A DNA stretch of 64,000 bases from Thermoproteota archaeon (GTDB taxonomy: Archaea > Korarchaeota > Korarchaeia > Korarchaeales > Korarchaeaceae), in contig JAOZFN010000007.1 of NCBI GenBank assembly GCA_027492205.1, positions 276,045-340,044 on the forward strand, written 5' to 3'. This document shows, piece by piece, positions 17,049 through 25,507 of the stretch (its first letter is position 1; every line of letters starts with the position of its first letter). Below the pieces are notes generated by a model. It worked only from the letters and a program-made list of their open reading frames with translations, ran no database searches and was not told the origin of the DNA. Made by a program: the position numbers and the translations under genes.

Positions 17049-17954
17049 CTAGAGGATCATGGGGGGGGTCGAGGATGGTGACTCAATCATCGAGATCACC
17101 ATCTCTATGAAGTCCGACCTGGGCACATCCGGACTGCCCAGAATCACGTAGCTGACCTTCCAGTCCCTAGAGAAGAAGAGCGCGTAGTGGGTGAAGAACG
17201 GCACGCTCCTGTCTTCAACTATCTTAATGTACACCTCAGTCTCGTTTATATTTAGTATCATTTTATCGGATTTAGGTAACAAAATTCTAACATAACTCCC
17301 GTCCCTAAGCCAGAACTCATAGTACAGGGTGCCGTTCCTTTCAGCGAGTTCGACCTTCTCGATGTCGCTCGGGTCGATGGTCGGATCCCTCTTAAGCAGG
17401 AGATCAACCGGAGAGGCCTCAGCCCCAATGTACTCTCGAAAGGCGTCTATGGTCTCTCTTCCACCTTCTCCACTTCCGTGGGGGGAGTATTTAGCTATGA
17501 TGAGTACTCCGCCAGCCCCCATTACGTCCTCAAGGGTATACCCTTCGCCGAGTCTCCGGGGAGCATAAGTGAGATAGACCGCGACGCCGCTCTCCCCCTC
17601 CTCAAGTCTGACATCCACCAGCCTGAGGGAGTGGGGCACGCGTCTGGGCATCTGGAGTCCAGACGGCATTGAGGCCAGTGCCTCGTCTAGCGGCACACTT
17701 TTCCCGGGGACCGGCTCTGGGGGCGGGGCCCATGCAACAAATGACCCACTTCCGGACCTGTGATTGCTGTCATTCGCCTGTTTACCCAAGTCCCGCGGAT
17801 CTACCCCTAGCGGAGAGAATCCCAGGGCTTTAGCGGCTAAAATACAAAGGATTAGTGCGGCGGATGCGACGATCACTAATATCCAGGTTCTGCCTTCTGT
17901 TTTCAATTCTAACCACCGCATCGACTCTCCTCTGAAAGATAAATTCTGCATCAT
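17049..17954 (-). CDS. Membrane-anchored exported protein, DUF4367-like
   Basis: 301 residues with one N-terminal membrane helix (TWILVIVASAALILCILAA, about residues 23-41) and a long outside part. The outside part has the pattern of anti-sigma-type DUF4367/outer carrier-like domains: LDEALASMPSGLQMPRRV, then DVRLEEGESGVAVYLTYAP. A C-terminal region follows with strand pairs ending IEMVISMIESPSS. Its role is unknown. It is less GC-rich than its neighbours and precedes the ABC exporter genes on the same strand, but a 215-base gap and different composition argue against one operon. Confidence 0.5.
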   Translation of the reverse strand: MMQNLSFRGESMRWLELKTEGRTWILVIVASAALILCILAAKALGFSPLGVDPRDLGKQANDSNHRSGSGSFVAWAPPPEPVPGKSVPLDEALASMPSGLQMPRRVPHSLRLVDVRLEEGESGVAVYLTYAPRRLGEGYTLEDVMGAGGVLIIAKYSPHGSGEGGRETIDAFREYIGAEASPVDLLLKRDPTIDPSDIEKVELAERNGTLYYEFWLRDGSYVRILLPKSDKMILNINETEVYIKIVEDRSVPFFTHYALFFSRDWKVSYVILGSPDVPRSDFIEMVISMIESPSSTPPMIL

Positions 17955-18169
17955 CTCAAGCCAGCAGATTAACGCGTACGGGGGCCTATACGTCGCTGCG
18001 TCCTCGCCTACCTCACGATAGTTCTCCGAACTCAGTCCAGACGCCAGGCCTCAGAGCGTCGCAGGGAAACTGGCGCCACTTGAGGAGTCGTTCACCCGTG
18101 CCGAGTGGGGGCAGCGCTCTGCGGCAAGCACACGATTCACTCGAGCGTCGGGAGCGATCTCGGCAGCCG

Positions 18170-18964
18170 TCAGTCTATTGTCGTCCTCCCGAACACCGCT
18201 ATCGAGACCGCCGTGAACGCGAGCGATAGCACCGCCAGCAGGGCCAGGTCCGTCCAGAGGCCAAGCTCCCCCACCCCTACCAGCGCGGCCCTGCACCCGT
18301 CCACGCCGTAGGTGAGCGGATCCACGTAGGCGAGGTAGCGCATCCAGTCGGGCATCGTCCTCAGGGGGTAGAAGGCCCCGCTCAGGAAGAGGAGGGGCAT
18401 CGAGAGGAACGTGTTGATGAGCTGGAATCCCTCCATGCTCCTCATCCTAGAGCCCAGCACTATGCCCAGGGAGGTGAAGGTCAGGGAGACCATCAGCATG
18501 AACGCCACGGCCAGCGGGATCCCGGAGAGGCTCACCTGGGGTGCGAGCAGGGAGGTCATGACCAGGATGATGAGCCCCTGTATCACGGCCGTCGTGGTGT
18601 CCCCGAGGGCCCTGCCCAGGATCGAGGCGGACCTGGGGACCGGCGCCACCAGCACCTCCTTGAGGAAGCCGAACTCCCTGTCCCAGATCACCGAGATGCC
18701 GGACATGAATGAGGTCATGAAGACGCTCATCATGATCACGCCGGGCGCCATGAAGGACAGGTAGTCCAGCGAGGCCGAGCCCGGCCTGGCGGCGGCGAGC
18801 CTCATGGCCCCACCGAGCCCCATGCCGAAGAACACCAGCCACATCACAGGCTGGACCGCAGTGCCAACCACGCGGGACCTGGCCCTGAGGAACCTCCTGA
18901 TCTGCCTGTACCACATGGTGGAGATCGTCCTGAAGTACGCCTCGGCGGTCGCCACCCGCATCAC
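18170..18964 (-). CDS. ABC-2 type exporter permease (DrrB-like)
   Basis: 264 residues with six predicted helices. The ABC-2 signature region is clear: a first cytoplasmic helix (YFRTISTMWYRQIRRFLRAR), MWLVFFGMGLGG, ISVIWDREFGFLKEVLVAPV and LSGAFYPLRTMPDWMRYLAY, which is typical of DrrB/NodJ permeases. It overlaps the ATPase gene by four bases, so the two form one exporter, probably for a hydrophobic compound; the substrate is not shown by sequence. Confidence 0.88.
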   Translation of the reverse strand: MMRVATAEAYFRTISTMWYRQIRRFLRARSRVVGTAVQPVMWLVFFGMGLGGAMRLAAARPGSASLDYLSFMAPGVIMMSVFMTSFMSGISVIWDREFGFLKEVLVAPVPRSASILGRALGDTTTAVIQGLIILVMTSLLAPQVSLSGIPLAVAFMLMVSLTFTSLGIVLGSRMRSMEGFQLINTFLSMPLLFLSGAFYPLRTMPDWMRYLAYVDPLTYGVDGCRAALVGVGELGLWTDLALLAVLSLAFTAVSIAVFGRTTID

Positions 18965-19968
18965 CTCCCGGCCCTCCTCATCCTGGCCATCCGCCTCATG
19001 CGCACGTGGTCGAAGAAGCTGGCCTCCTCGTCCCTCAGGCTCCTGCCCGTGACGTGGAGGAACACGTCCTCGAGGTCGGGGGTCCTGTACCTCACCTCCC
19101 TGACCCCCACGCCGAGGGACGAGGCGAGCGAGACCGCCGCAGGGATCGCCTGCGCGGCGTTCTCGGTGGATATGGAGACGGTGCCGTTCAGGGCCCTGAC
19201 CTCAGATCCGAGTCCCTCCCGCCGGATGGCCTCGGCCAGCCTCTCCGCCTCTCCCGGGGGATCGACCGCGACGTACACGACCTCCCCGCCGACGATGGAC
19301 CTGAGTTCGTCGACGGTCCCCACGGCGACTATCCTCCCGTGGTCGATTATCGCGACGCGGTCGCACAGCCTCTCGGCCTCGTCCATGTAGTGGGTGGTGA
19401 GGAAGATGGTCAGCCCCTCTCTACGAAGGGCCCTGATGTACTCCCAGATCCTGGCCCTGGTCTGCGGATCCAGGCCGACGGTGGGCTCGTCCAGGAAGAT
19501 CACGTCAGCCTCGTAGAGCAGCGCCCGGGCTATCTCGAGCCTGCGCATCATGCCCCCGCTGTACCTGTCCACCGTGACGTGCAGCCACCTCTCTATCTCC
19601 GTGAACCTGGCAGCTCTCTCTATCCTCTCCGCCAGCTCGTCCCTGGGGATGCCGTAGAGCCTCCCGTGTATCCACAGGTTCTCCCAGCCGGTCAGCCTCC
19701 TGTCCAGCGTGGGGTCCTGGAAGACCACGCTTATCCTCTCCCTCACCCTGTCCGGCTCCGCCACGACGTCGTGGCCAGCTACCCTAGCGGTGCCCTCGGT
19801 GGGCCTCATCAGCGTGATCAGCATGTTGATGGTGGTGGTCTTGCCGGCGCCGTTCGGGCCGAGGAAGCCGAAGATCTCGCCCCCATCCACCCTGAAGGAG
19901 ACGTGATCGACGGCCGTGAAGTCGCCGAACCTCTTGGTCAGGCCGTCCGCCTCTATCGCCGCGCCCAT
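18961..19968 (-). CDS. ABC exporter ATPase (DrrA-like)
   Basis: 335 residues. Walker A is GPNGAGKTT, the Q-loop is VVFQDPTLD, the signature is YSGGM and Walker B is VIFLDEPTVGLDPQTR, followed by the switch His in TTHYMDEAE. The C-terminal 90 residues form the DrrA-type extension (VAVDPPGEAERLAEAI, TPDLEDVFLHVTG). Starts with ATG at 19968. A TATATTATA element at 19995-20003, about 30 bases upstream, fits a leaderless transcript. It heads the two-gene exporter operon. Confidence 0.92.
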   Translation of the reverse strand: MGAAIEADGLTKRFGDFTAVDHVSFRVDGGEIFGFLGPNGAGKTTTINMLITLMRPTEGTARVAGHDVVAEPDRVRERISVVFQDPTLDRRLTGWENLWIHGRLYGIPRDELAERIERAARFTEIERWLHVTVDRYSGGMMRRLEIARALLYEADVIFLDEPTVGLDPQTRARIWEYIRALRREGLTIFLTTHYMDEAERLCDRVAIIDHGRIVAVGTVDELRSIVGGEVVYVAVDPPGEAERLAEAIRREGLGSEVRALNGTVSISTENAAQAIPAAVSLASSLGVGVREVRYRTPDLEDVFLHVTGRSLRDEEASFFDHVRMRRMARMRRAGR

Positions 19969-19992
19969 GCTGGATCGCTAAAATGCTCGGGT

Positions 19993-20005
19993 CCGATATA
20001 TTATA
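19993..20005 (-). promoter_or_regulatory. TATA promoter of the ABC exporter operon
   Basis: On the minus strand the run reads TATAATATATCGG, the most AT-rich stretch here, centred about 31 bases before the ATG at 19968. Confidence 0.55.
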
Positions 20006-20213
20006 CTTCTACCCGAAGTTGAGAGGGAGGGGAGAGTGCGGCGACAGGGTGGAAAACCATGCTCTCCCTCTTGACGCGCTCGAGGAGATTCGACATGTCA
20101 GGATAAAGGAGACGCTCATCCCCCTTGAGTGATTTTGAGTAGGCTCTGGGCTGGGGCCTTCCGGTGGAGTACCCTGTCCCTCCCGCTTGACGCGCACGCA
20201 CAGAGAGAGGGTT

Positions 20214-20315
20214 ATGTACACAACTGGCTTGAGTCCAGGTAGAGACCCCTACATCATCTACGCCTTCGCCAGAATGCTCTTCAAGCGGCCAGTCTGGGCC
20301 AACATCAAACTCTGA
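20214..20315 (+). CDS. Possible 33-residue ORF in a 390-base gap
   Basis: The gap 20006-20392 carries one short protein-like frame, MYTTGLSPGRDPYIIYAFAR and on to a TGA, with codon use like the neighbours. It has a GAGAGAGG stretch just before the ATG. It could be a real microprotein or the tail of a lost gene. Nothing else is supported in the gap except the promoter of the following pair. Confidence 0.25.
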   Translation: MYTTGLSPGRDPYIIYAFARMLFKRPVWANIKL

Positions 20316-20361
20316 AGACCGAGACCCGAGTACGCGGACCCTTTCTTTGACCATGGTTATC

Positions 20362-20373
20362 AATATATATAAC
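20362..20373 (+). promoter_or_regulatory. TATA promoter of the AbiE-like pair
   Basis: AATATATATAAC lies about 26 bases before the ATG at 20393, the spacing of a leaderless archaeal transcript. Confidence 0.55.
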
Positions 20374-20392
20374 CTAGGTATACACAAGGGAG

Positions 20393-21046
20393 ATGGGTAT
20401 CTACCGAAGGATACCTCTGGCCAAGATCCTCAAGGGCAGATTGCTGAGGATAGCAGAACTCCAAGATGTCCTGGTAATGGAACTCTCCAAGAGGTTCAAC
20501 TTCATCCTGCACGGCGGCACGGCGGTGTGGAGGGTGTACGGGGGGAAGAGGTTCTCCATAGACGTAGACATCTATTGCGAGGAGCCAGGGGAGCTGGCGA
20601 GGGTGCTCAAGTCTCTCCCAATCTTCAGTGTGGTCAGGGCAAAGGTAACCCCCTCGGAGGTGCTCTACCTCAGGGTGAGAGACGAGTCGGGGGCCGAGGC
20701 AGAACTCAAGGCGTCTCCCCCGTCTGAGGAGGTCGAGACCACGGAGGCCGACTACTGGATGACAGACGGTGGTAGCCTAGTAGTCAAGACCCTGACGCCC
20801 TGCGGGCTCCTCCGGGAAAAGGTGAAGGCATTCGTGGGAAGGAGGAAGTCCAGGGACCTGTATGATGTATACTACCTGCTCGACCTATGTGAGGAACGCG
20901 ACGCCAGAGCCAGCGTGAAGGCCCTTCTCACGCTCCTCGACAGCCCTCCCGAGGACTTCAACGGTCTTCGAGAACTCATATTGATGGGAAGACCCCCCAG
21001 CTTCGAGTCCATCGTTCGGAAGGTGAGGCTCTACGCCCAGGCGTAA
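20393..21046 (+). CDS. AbiEii/MenT-family nucleotidyltransferase toxin
   Basis: 217 residues of the DUF1814 (AbiEii) family. LHGGTAVWRVYGGKRFSIDVD carries the G[GS] and DxD residues of the nucleotidyltransferase site, and REKVKAFVGRRKSRDLYDVYYL is the conserved late motif KxxA...RxxKRDxxDl. Such toxins modify tRNA 3' ends or other targets with nucleotides. It is followed four bases later by an AbiEi-like gene. In classical AbiE the antitoxin gene comes first; here the order is reversed. Confidence 0.85.
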   Translation: MGIYRRIPLAKILKGRLLRIAELQDVLVMELSKRFNFILHGGTAVWRVYGGKRFSIDVDIYCEEPGELARVLKSLPIFSVVRAKVTPSEVLYLRVRDESGAEAELKASPPSEEVETTEADYWMTDGGSLVVKTLTPCGLLREKVKAFVGRRKSRDLYDVYYLLDLCEERDARASVKALLTLLDSPPEDFNGLRELILMGRPPSFESIVRKVRLYAQA

Positions 21047-21050
21047 GTAC

Positions 21051-21650
21051 ATGGATCTCTTGGAGAAGCTGCGAAGCTCAAGCGTCTTCACCTTCAGGCT
21101 CGTCGAGGGGGTCGTCGGGCGGGCCTACGCCAAGGTCTTGATACACAACCTCCGCAGGAGGGGGGAGATCGTAGAACTCCTGAGGGGAGTCTACACATTC
21201 AAGAAGTCGCCGTACATGATGACCAAGGCCCTTCCGAAGTCGTACGTGGGCCTGGGCGCCGCGGCTTTCCTCCAGGGAGCTTGGAGCCAGGTCCCCGTGA
21301 TGACGATCCTGTCGCCGCTGGTGCCGACCGCAGTGAGGGGGGGCGAGAGGAAGATCTGCAGGAGCGCGGTAATCCTCAGGAGGATCTCCCCAAAGATGTA
21401 CTTCGGATACCATCTTGTGTGGGTGGACGAGCTGGGCGAGTGGGTGAGGGTCTCCAGCCGAGAGAAGACCCTGCTAGACGTGATATACATGAACTATCCG
21501 TTCGCAAGCGAGTTAATCCCAAATCTGTTGGAGGGGGTAGATGAAGAAAAGCTCACGAGATACCTCGGGGTGATGAGGGAGAGGCGAGTCAGGGGGTTTA
21601 AGAAGGTCTCATCGGAGCTGGAGAGGCTGGGTCTGGGGGTCAGGGCTTGA
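21051..21650 (+). CDS. AbiEi-like antitoxin / winged-helix protein
   Basis: 199 residues. The start contains a winged-helix region (FRLVEGVVGRAYAKVLIHNLRRRG, then GEIVELLRGVYTF) and is followed by a domain like the AbiEi C-terminal part (YVGLGAAAFLQGAW, SSREKTLLDVIYMNYPF), where REKTLLD is the family hallmark. It should neutralise the upstream nucleotidyltransferase and bind the promoter. The pair is likely cotranscribed from the 20362 promoter. Confidence 0.75.
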   Translation: MDLLEKLRSSSVFTFRLVEGVVGRAYAKVLIHNLRRRGEIVELLRGVYTFKKSPYMMTKALPKSYVGLGAAAFLQGAWSQVPVMTILSPLVPTAVRGGERKICRSAVILRRISPKMYFGYHLVWVDELGEWVRVSSREKTLLDVIYMNYPFASELIPNLLEGVDEEKLTRYLGVMRERRVRGFKKVSSELERLGLGVRA

Positions 21651-21689
21651 CCCGCCCTCCAGCGGCCCGTGGATCTGACCGCTTCAGGG

Positions 21690-22260
21690 ACTCTCGGTCA
21701 GGTCGACCCAGCGTGGGAGGGGGCCGTGAAATCCTCTCGATGGCGGCGAACAGGTTTAGGGAGACGTGCAGTACCACAGACGGCCACACAGAGTGGGGGG
21801 TGGAACAGCCCGAAGGCCAGAGCCGAGACCAGGGCCGCAGGCCATCCCCGATGATCGACGAGAGGTGAGAGATGAGGAGCCCCTGCAGGTGAACTCCCCG
21901 GCAGCCCTACGTAGTAGAGCTTGTTGGGCAGCTCTCTCGCCTCCTCCGCCAGGGGCCTCAGCCTCGGGGAGACCCTGCAGCGACCCATCCGGCACGAGAT
22001 GATCGCGAGCGCCGTGTGGATCCCCAGGTCGAGGGGGTACGGGAGGGTCGCGAGGGCCAGCCCAAGCGCGGCTGCAGGGGCGAGCCACCATGTAACCCCC
22101 GAGGCTGTGGAGATTAGGATCGGAGCGACCCCGCAAGAGGTACGTGGCATGAACGGCCGCCCTGAGGCGCCTCCCCCTAGCCACCCAATCCTCCAGTCTG
22201 AGGGAGGGTCTGACGAATAGGACCAAGGCCGTTGGGACTGCCAGCGCGTAGATCGAGGCG
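21690..22260 (-). pseudogene. Decayed membrane-protein gene, CPBP-protease-like, 3' part
   Basis: Minus-strand frames read, in order, IYALAVPTALVLFVRPSLRL, ILISTASGVTWWLAPAAALG, IHTALAIISCRMG, then LYYVGLPG, RGLLISHLSS and AALVSALAFGLFH, and finally VLHVSLNLFAAIERIS. Together they resemble a CPBP-type intramembrane protease (FRGLL and late His motifs), but the frame changes at least three times. The 5' end is the left copy of a 105-bp direct repeat; the true N-terminus lies at 23224-23351, beyond the MntA-HepT cassette. Confidence 0.5.
22156..22260. repeat. 105-bp direct repeat, left copy
   Basis: 22156-22260 matches 23224-23328 over 105 bases with two mismatches, same orientation. It is coding sequence of the CPBP-like gene. 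The two copies bracket the MntA-HepT pair. Confidence 0.92.
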
Positions 22261-22395
22261 TTTTTGTTTTTACATAAACTCCGAAGTATCAGGGAAAAAA
22301 GGAAATCTTAAATACCCCATATGGCACGCTTGACTGGCGCTTCAGGGGGTACGTGGGAAATCGATCCAGACTCTCGACCTCCGCGAGGTGGTTGA

Positions 22396-22674
22396 ATGGA
22401 TGAAATAATAGACAAACTAGTTTCCATCTTGAAAAAGCATGGGGCCAAAAGAATTGAGATATTTGGCTCATACGCCAGAGGCGAAGCGGAACCCGGGAGC
22501 GATCTAGACGTCATCGTTGAATTTGAAGGAAGGAAGAGTCTACTCGAACTCGTGGGGATAGAACAGGAGTTGGAAGACGCCTTGGGCATAGAGGTAGATT
22601 TGCTCACTAGGGCGTCTATCAGCCCATACCTTATAGAGAGAATTAAGAAGGAATCTAAGGTGATATACGGATGA
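22396..22674 (+). CDS. mntA: MNT-type nucleotidyltransferase antitoxin (MntA)
   Basis: 92 residues of the minimal nucleotidyltransferase fold. It has [20 protein letters not shown] (GSxxxGxxxxxSDxD, complete catalytic motif) and a later VDLLTR aspartate. In HepT-MntA systems this enzyme AMPylates a Tyr of the HEPN toxin and so silences it. A GAGGTG site precedes the ATG by six bases. The gene and its partner are AT-richer than the surroundings, which suggests recent acquisition. Confidence 0.92.
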   Translation: MDEIIDKLVSILKKHGAKRIEIFGSYARGEAEPGSDLDVIVEFEGRKSLLELVGIEQELEDALGIEVDLLTRASISPYLIERIKKESKVIYG

Positions 22675-23021
22675 AAAAGAAGGACGATTCAGTATTTCTC
22701 AGACATATCCTAGATGCTATTAACCTAATAGAAGAGTATCTTAGAGGTAAAAGTTACGCGGATTTTAAAAGCAACCGCATGCTACAGGATGCTGTCATAA
22801 GAGAAATTGAGATAATCGGAGAAGCTGCTAAAAATCTTTCAGCAGAATTTAGAAACAGACACTCGAATATACCATGGAGGCAAATAGCTGGGATGAGGGA
22901 CAAGCTCATACACGGGTACTTCGGAGTAGATTTAGATGCTGTATGGGTTACGGTGACAAAAGACGTCCCGGCATTGAAAGAGAAATTGTTGGAGATAATA
23001 GGGGAGGAGGAAGAGGGGTGA
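22671..23021 (+). CDS. hepT: HEPN-domain RNase toxin (HepT)
   Basis: 116 residues, all helical. It has the Rx4HxY motif [10 protein letters not shown] that supplies the RNase site and the Tyr that MntA modifies, preceded by [15 protein letters not shown], standard for the DUF86/HepT family. The ATG overlaps the mntA stop by four bases. Complete and probably active, in contrast to the broken pair at 23422-24319. Confidence 0.92.
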   Translation: MKKKDDSVFLRHILDAINLIEEYLRGKSYADFKSNRMLQDAVIREIEIIGEAAKNLSAEFRNRHSNIPWRQIAGMRDKLIHGYFGVDLDAVWVTVTKDVPALKEKLLEIIGEEEEG

Positions 23022-23223
23022 GCGATAGGGAGATTCCCACCCATTATCCAGAAGGCCCAGCCAGACTTGACCAGCGCGACTATCGTCTAGACGGCTATCC
23101 TCGTGCCCTCGATCCTGACAGAGCTCCGAGGACCCCCGGCGTCTTGACCACGGGCATCCAAGCCTCTAGGCTTGAAGGCAGGGAAAAGCAGCCTCCATCC
23201 CTATCGCGCGCGTAGCGTAAACT

Positions 23224-23328
23224 GCCGCCCTGAGGCGCCTCCCCCTAGCCACCCAATCCTCCAGTCTGAGGGAGGGTCTGACGAATAGGACCAAGGCCGT
23301 TGGGACTACCAGAGCGTAGATCGAGGCG
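23224..23328. repeat. 105-bp direct repeat, right copy
   Basis: Right copy of the repeat at 22156-22260. It lies 202 bases after the hepT stop. Confidence 0.92.
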
Positions 23329-23351
23329 GCCAGGGCCAGCAACGAGGACAT
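23224..23351 (-). pseudogene. CPBP-like gene, separated N-terminal fragment
   Basis: From an ATG at 23351 on the minus strand the frame reads MSSLLALAASIYALVVPTAL and RPSLRLEDWVARGRRLRAAV, then loses similarity at 23224, exactly where the 105-bp repeat ends. The same coding sequence restarts in the left repeat copy at 22260. The gene therefore looks split by the cassette between the repeats. Confidence 0.6.
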
Positions 23352-23421
23352 GCAACTACGAGAGCTTCGGCAGATGGCTGCCAAATAAGGAACCCCTACT
23401 CGCCGGGCCCTGAGCCAGCGC

Positions 23422-23855
23422 TCAGGGGTCCAGCCCCCTCTCCTCGGCCCACTCCGAGATGGACAACGCGAGCCTCGCGATGTCCACGTACTTCCTCCCC
23501 CTGAGCACCTCCCCAACTAACCCGAGGTCGACCGCCGCGTACTGGTGCACGACGACGTTCCTGAAGCCGACTATCCTCCTGAATAGCCGGGCGTTGCTCT
23601 CGTCTAGTATTCCAGCCTCTCTCAGGTGGCGAGAGACCTCGGAGTAGCTGGCCGGCACAGCTATCCCGGCCTCGGAGATCACGTGGGAGGCCAGGTCTGG
23701 TCTATCAGGGCCTGGGAGGCGAGCTGGAGCGCGTGAGGGGCCGCCAGGAGGTAGAATCAATCCTCCAAGATCTTCTCTACGCCCTCAGACCCAATGCGAG
23801 CGTCTAAGAGTTCGAGGTTCTCCCTAATGATCTGCAGGAGCCTGTGCAGCCTCAT
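23422..23855 (-). pseudogene. Decayed HepT-like toxin gene
   Basis: Reads MRLHRLLQIIRENLELLDAR, hits an in-frame TGA at 23757-23759, continues FYLLAAPHALQLASQALI, then shifts frame and continues LASHVISEAGIAVPASYSEV to FRNVVVHQYAAVD with an Rx4HxY-like site (RNVVVHQY). The frameshift is explained by an exact 5-bp tandem duplication, GGTCT GGTCT on the plus strand at 23694-23703. The family match (DUF86) is clear. Confidence 0.75.
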
Positions 23856-23862
23856 CCAACCA

Positions 23863-24319
23863 CCTCGAGGGCGCCCTCCTCAGCCTCTCCCCGAGCTCCA
23901 TCTTCCCCAGGAAGACCGCGAAGTCCAGGTACTGAGAGAGTACCCTGTCTCGGAGGTTCGCGCAGAGATCCCGGCTCTCGCAGAAGAGGGGGATCCCCCT
24001 GACGACGGCCCTGTAGAGGAGTGGGGGGATTCCACCGAGTCGAGAAATAGGATGTCCACCCTGTCCTCGGTCACGCCCGGCGCCCCGGTCACCGACTCAA
24101 GCAGGTCGGACACCAGCTCGAGCCTGTCGATTCCTCCCTGGGGAGCACGGCCACATCCACGTCGCTCATGGGCCGGCCGCTCCCTCGGCCATGGAGCCGA
24201 ACAGGGTCCCCAGCCTCAGTCTGTCCGAGAGCCGTGACAGCGCCCTCCTCAGCCTCTCCAAGTCGCCGGCGGATAGGCCCAAGCCGGGGCACCGCCTCAG
24301 CGGGTTCCGGAACGGACAT
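23863..24319 (-). pseudogene. Decayed MNT nucleotidyltransferase gene
   Basis: Upstream partner of the decayed HepT. Successive frames read RLRLGTLFGSMAEGAAG, MSDVDVAVLPREE, RLELVSDLLESVTGAPG with DRVDILFLDSVE, and AVVRGIPLFCESRDLC with YLDFAVFLGKMEL. Placed end to end these give a complete minimal nucleotidyltransferase (GSxxxG, SDxD, later Asp), interrupted by at least three frameshifts. Confidence 0.7.
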
Positions 24320-24501
24320 AAACTTGACCGAAGCAAACGCGGATCAGCCCTCGCGAGAGGACTCGCCGCAGGAGGACCCTCGACCCCCCGCTAGATCGAT
24401 TGCCGAGGCGCCAGCGACCTCGTCATCGGGTACCCGGAGTCCCGGACCCTGACGAGCCACTCCCGGGGTCGATCTCACCTCACTCTGGCCCGCGCGAGCG
24501 G

Positions 24502-25041
24502 TCAGCGACGCCCCTCTACAGACCTCTTCGCCGCCCTGAGCACCTCCAGGCCCACCGCCAAATATCTCGGCCTGTGCCGCCTCAGCCTCCTCACGTAGTA
24601 TCTCTCGTCGAAGTCCCCGACCGCCAGCCGACTGGCGCACACCTTGACGGCCTTCTGCACGTCTCCCCTCTCCTCCCTCCCGGCCACCACGAACAGTATC
24701 ACCAGGTCCTCCGGCGAGACTACAGGACAGGTCCCCCAGCCGGAGCCCAGCCTCACGAGCCTGCTCCTGGAGAAGACCTCCTCGGTCAGCTCGAACTCGG
24801 GCGGCCTGAACACGTCGAAGAAAGTGCCCCACCTCTCGTGGCGGAGCCTGTAGTGCCAGTGCCCCGGCTCGCTCGGCTCCGGCTTGAACCCCTCCTTCTC
24901 GGCCTCGACGATGAGGCTGGAAGAGGCAAGCTCGTCTAGGTCTGCTAGGAAGTCAACGTCGACGGTGAACTCGGGCTCCGCGTAGACCGCCAGGGCGACC
25001 CTGCCGGCCAGGGCGTACCTAAGCCCTGCGCGGCTCAGCAC
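24502..25041 (-). CDS. Nucleotidyltransferase-fold protein, toxin-like
   Basis: 179 residues. LRYALAGRVALAVYAEPEFT followed by VDVDFLADL is the G..A ... DxD core of the DUF6036/AbiEii-like nucleotidyltransferases often found in toxin-antitoxin loci, and SPEDLVILFVVAGREERGD carries the later conserved region. The GTG at 25041 is the first usable start after a TGA in the same frame. It follows a 90-residue gene 50 bases upstream on the same strand, and the two probably form a pair controlled by the palindrome at 25372. Confidence 0.7.
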   Translation of the reverse strand: MLSRAGLRYALAGRVALAVYAEPEFTVDVDFLADLDELASSSLIVEAEKEGFKPEPSEPGHWHYRLRHERWGTFFDVFRPPEFELTEEVFSRSRLVRLGSGWGTCPVVSPEDLVILFVVAGREERGDVQKAVKVCASRLAVGDFDERYYVRRLRRHRPRYLAVGLEVLRAAKRSVEGRR

Positions 25042-25090
25042 CCTCCTCGCCCTCCTGAAGGTCTCCCTGAGCGCCCACGGCTCCGGAACC

Positions 25091-25363
25091 CTACTCCCCG
25101 CCAGTCAGGGCACCCCCCATCGAGAGCAGGAGCTCGATCCACCTGGCCGGCTCCGCCGTCAGCCCGCTGTCGGGATCCACGTAGGTGCGCTCGTAGAGCC
25201 TCCACTCCTCCCCGGACCGTCTGACCCGCCTGAGGCGCTCGATCACCTCCGCGGCCCTCCTCCCACGCTCTCCCGCCCCGAGGTAGAGCCTCCTGACCCC
25301 TACTCCGGGGACGTAGGTGGTGTAGTAGGCGTAGCGGCCCCTCGCGTACCTCAGGCTACCCAT
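25091..25363 (-). CDS. Small hypothetical protein, putative partner of the nucleotidyltransferase
   Basis: 90 residues, basic. The N-terminus is a beta-type stretch (SLRYARGRYAYYTTYVPGVG and RRLYLG) like small DNA- or RNA-binding proteins, followed by two helices. I do not recognise the family. It is the first gene after a TATA box with an overlapping palindrome, and lies directly before the nucleotidyltransferase gene. An antitoxin or autoregulator is a reasonable guess from position only. Confidence 0.6.
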   Translation of the reverse strand: MGSLRYARGRYAYYTTYVPGVGVRRLYLGAGERGRRAAEVIERLRRVRRSGEEWRLYERTYVDPDSGLTAEPARWIELLLSMGGALTGGE

Positions 25364-25371
25364 CGTGGGTG

Positions 25372-25394
25372 TACTAACTTAATGTTAGTATAAA
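25372..25394 (-). promoter_or_regulatory. TATA box with overlapping 7-bp inverted repeat (candidate operator)
   Basis: TACTAAC (25372-25378) and GTTAGTA (25384-25390) form a perfect inverted repeat with a 5-base centre. On the minus strand TTTTATA at 25388-25394 overlaps its upstream edge, and the ATG at 25363 is about 25 bases downstream. A repressor bound here would block the promoter. Confidence 0.6.
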
Positions 25395-25507
25395 ACGCGC
25401 CTCCTCGGCGAGCGACGCGCGCCTCGCCCGTCCATCTGAGAGCCTCCCTCACCCCGTAGAGTCGCCTAGTCAACCCGAGGTAACGGTTCTGTTACCCCCA
25501 CGCGCGC

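Noticed and set aside
23155..23180. Short inverted repeat CAAGCCT-CTA-GGCTTG as a terminator or att site
   Set aside because: Only 7 bp arms, no T-run, no flanking duplication; not distinguishable from chance.
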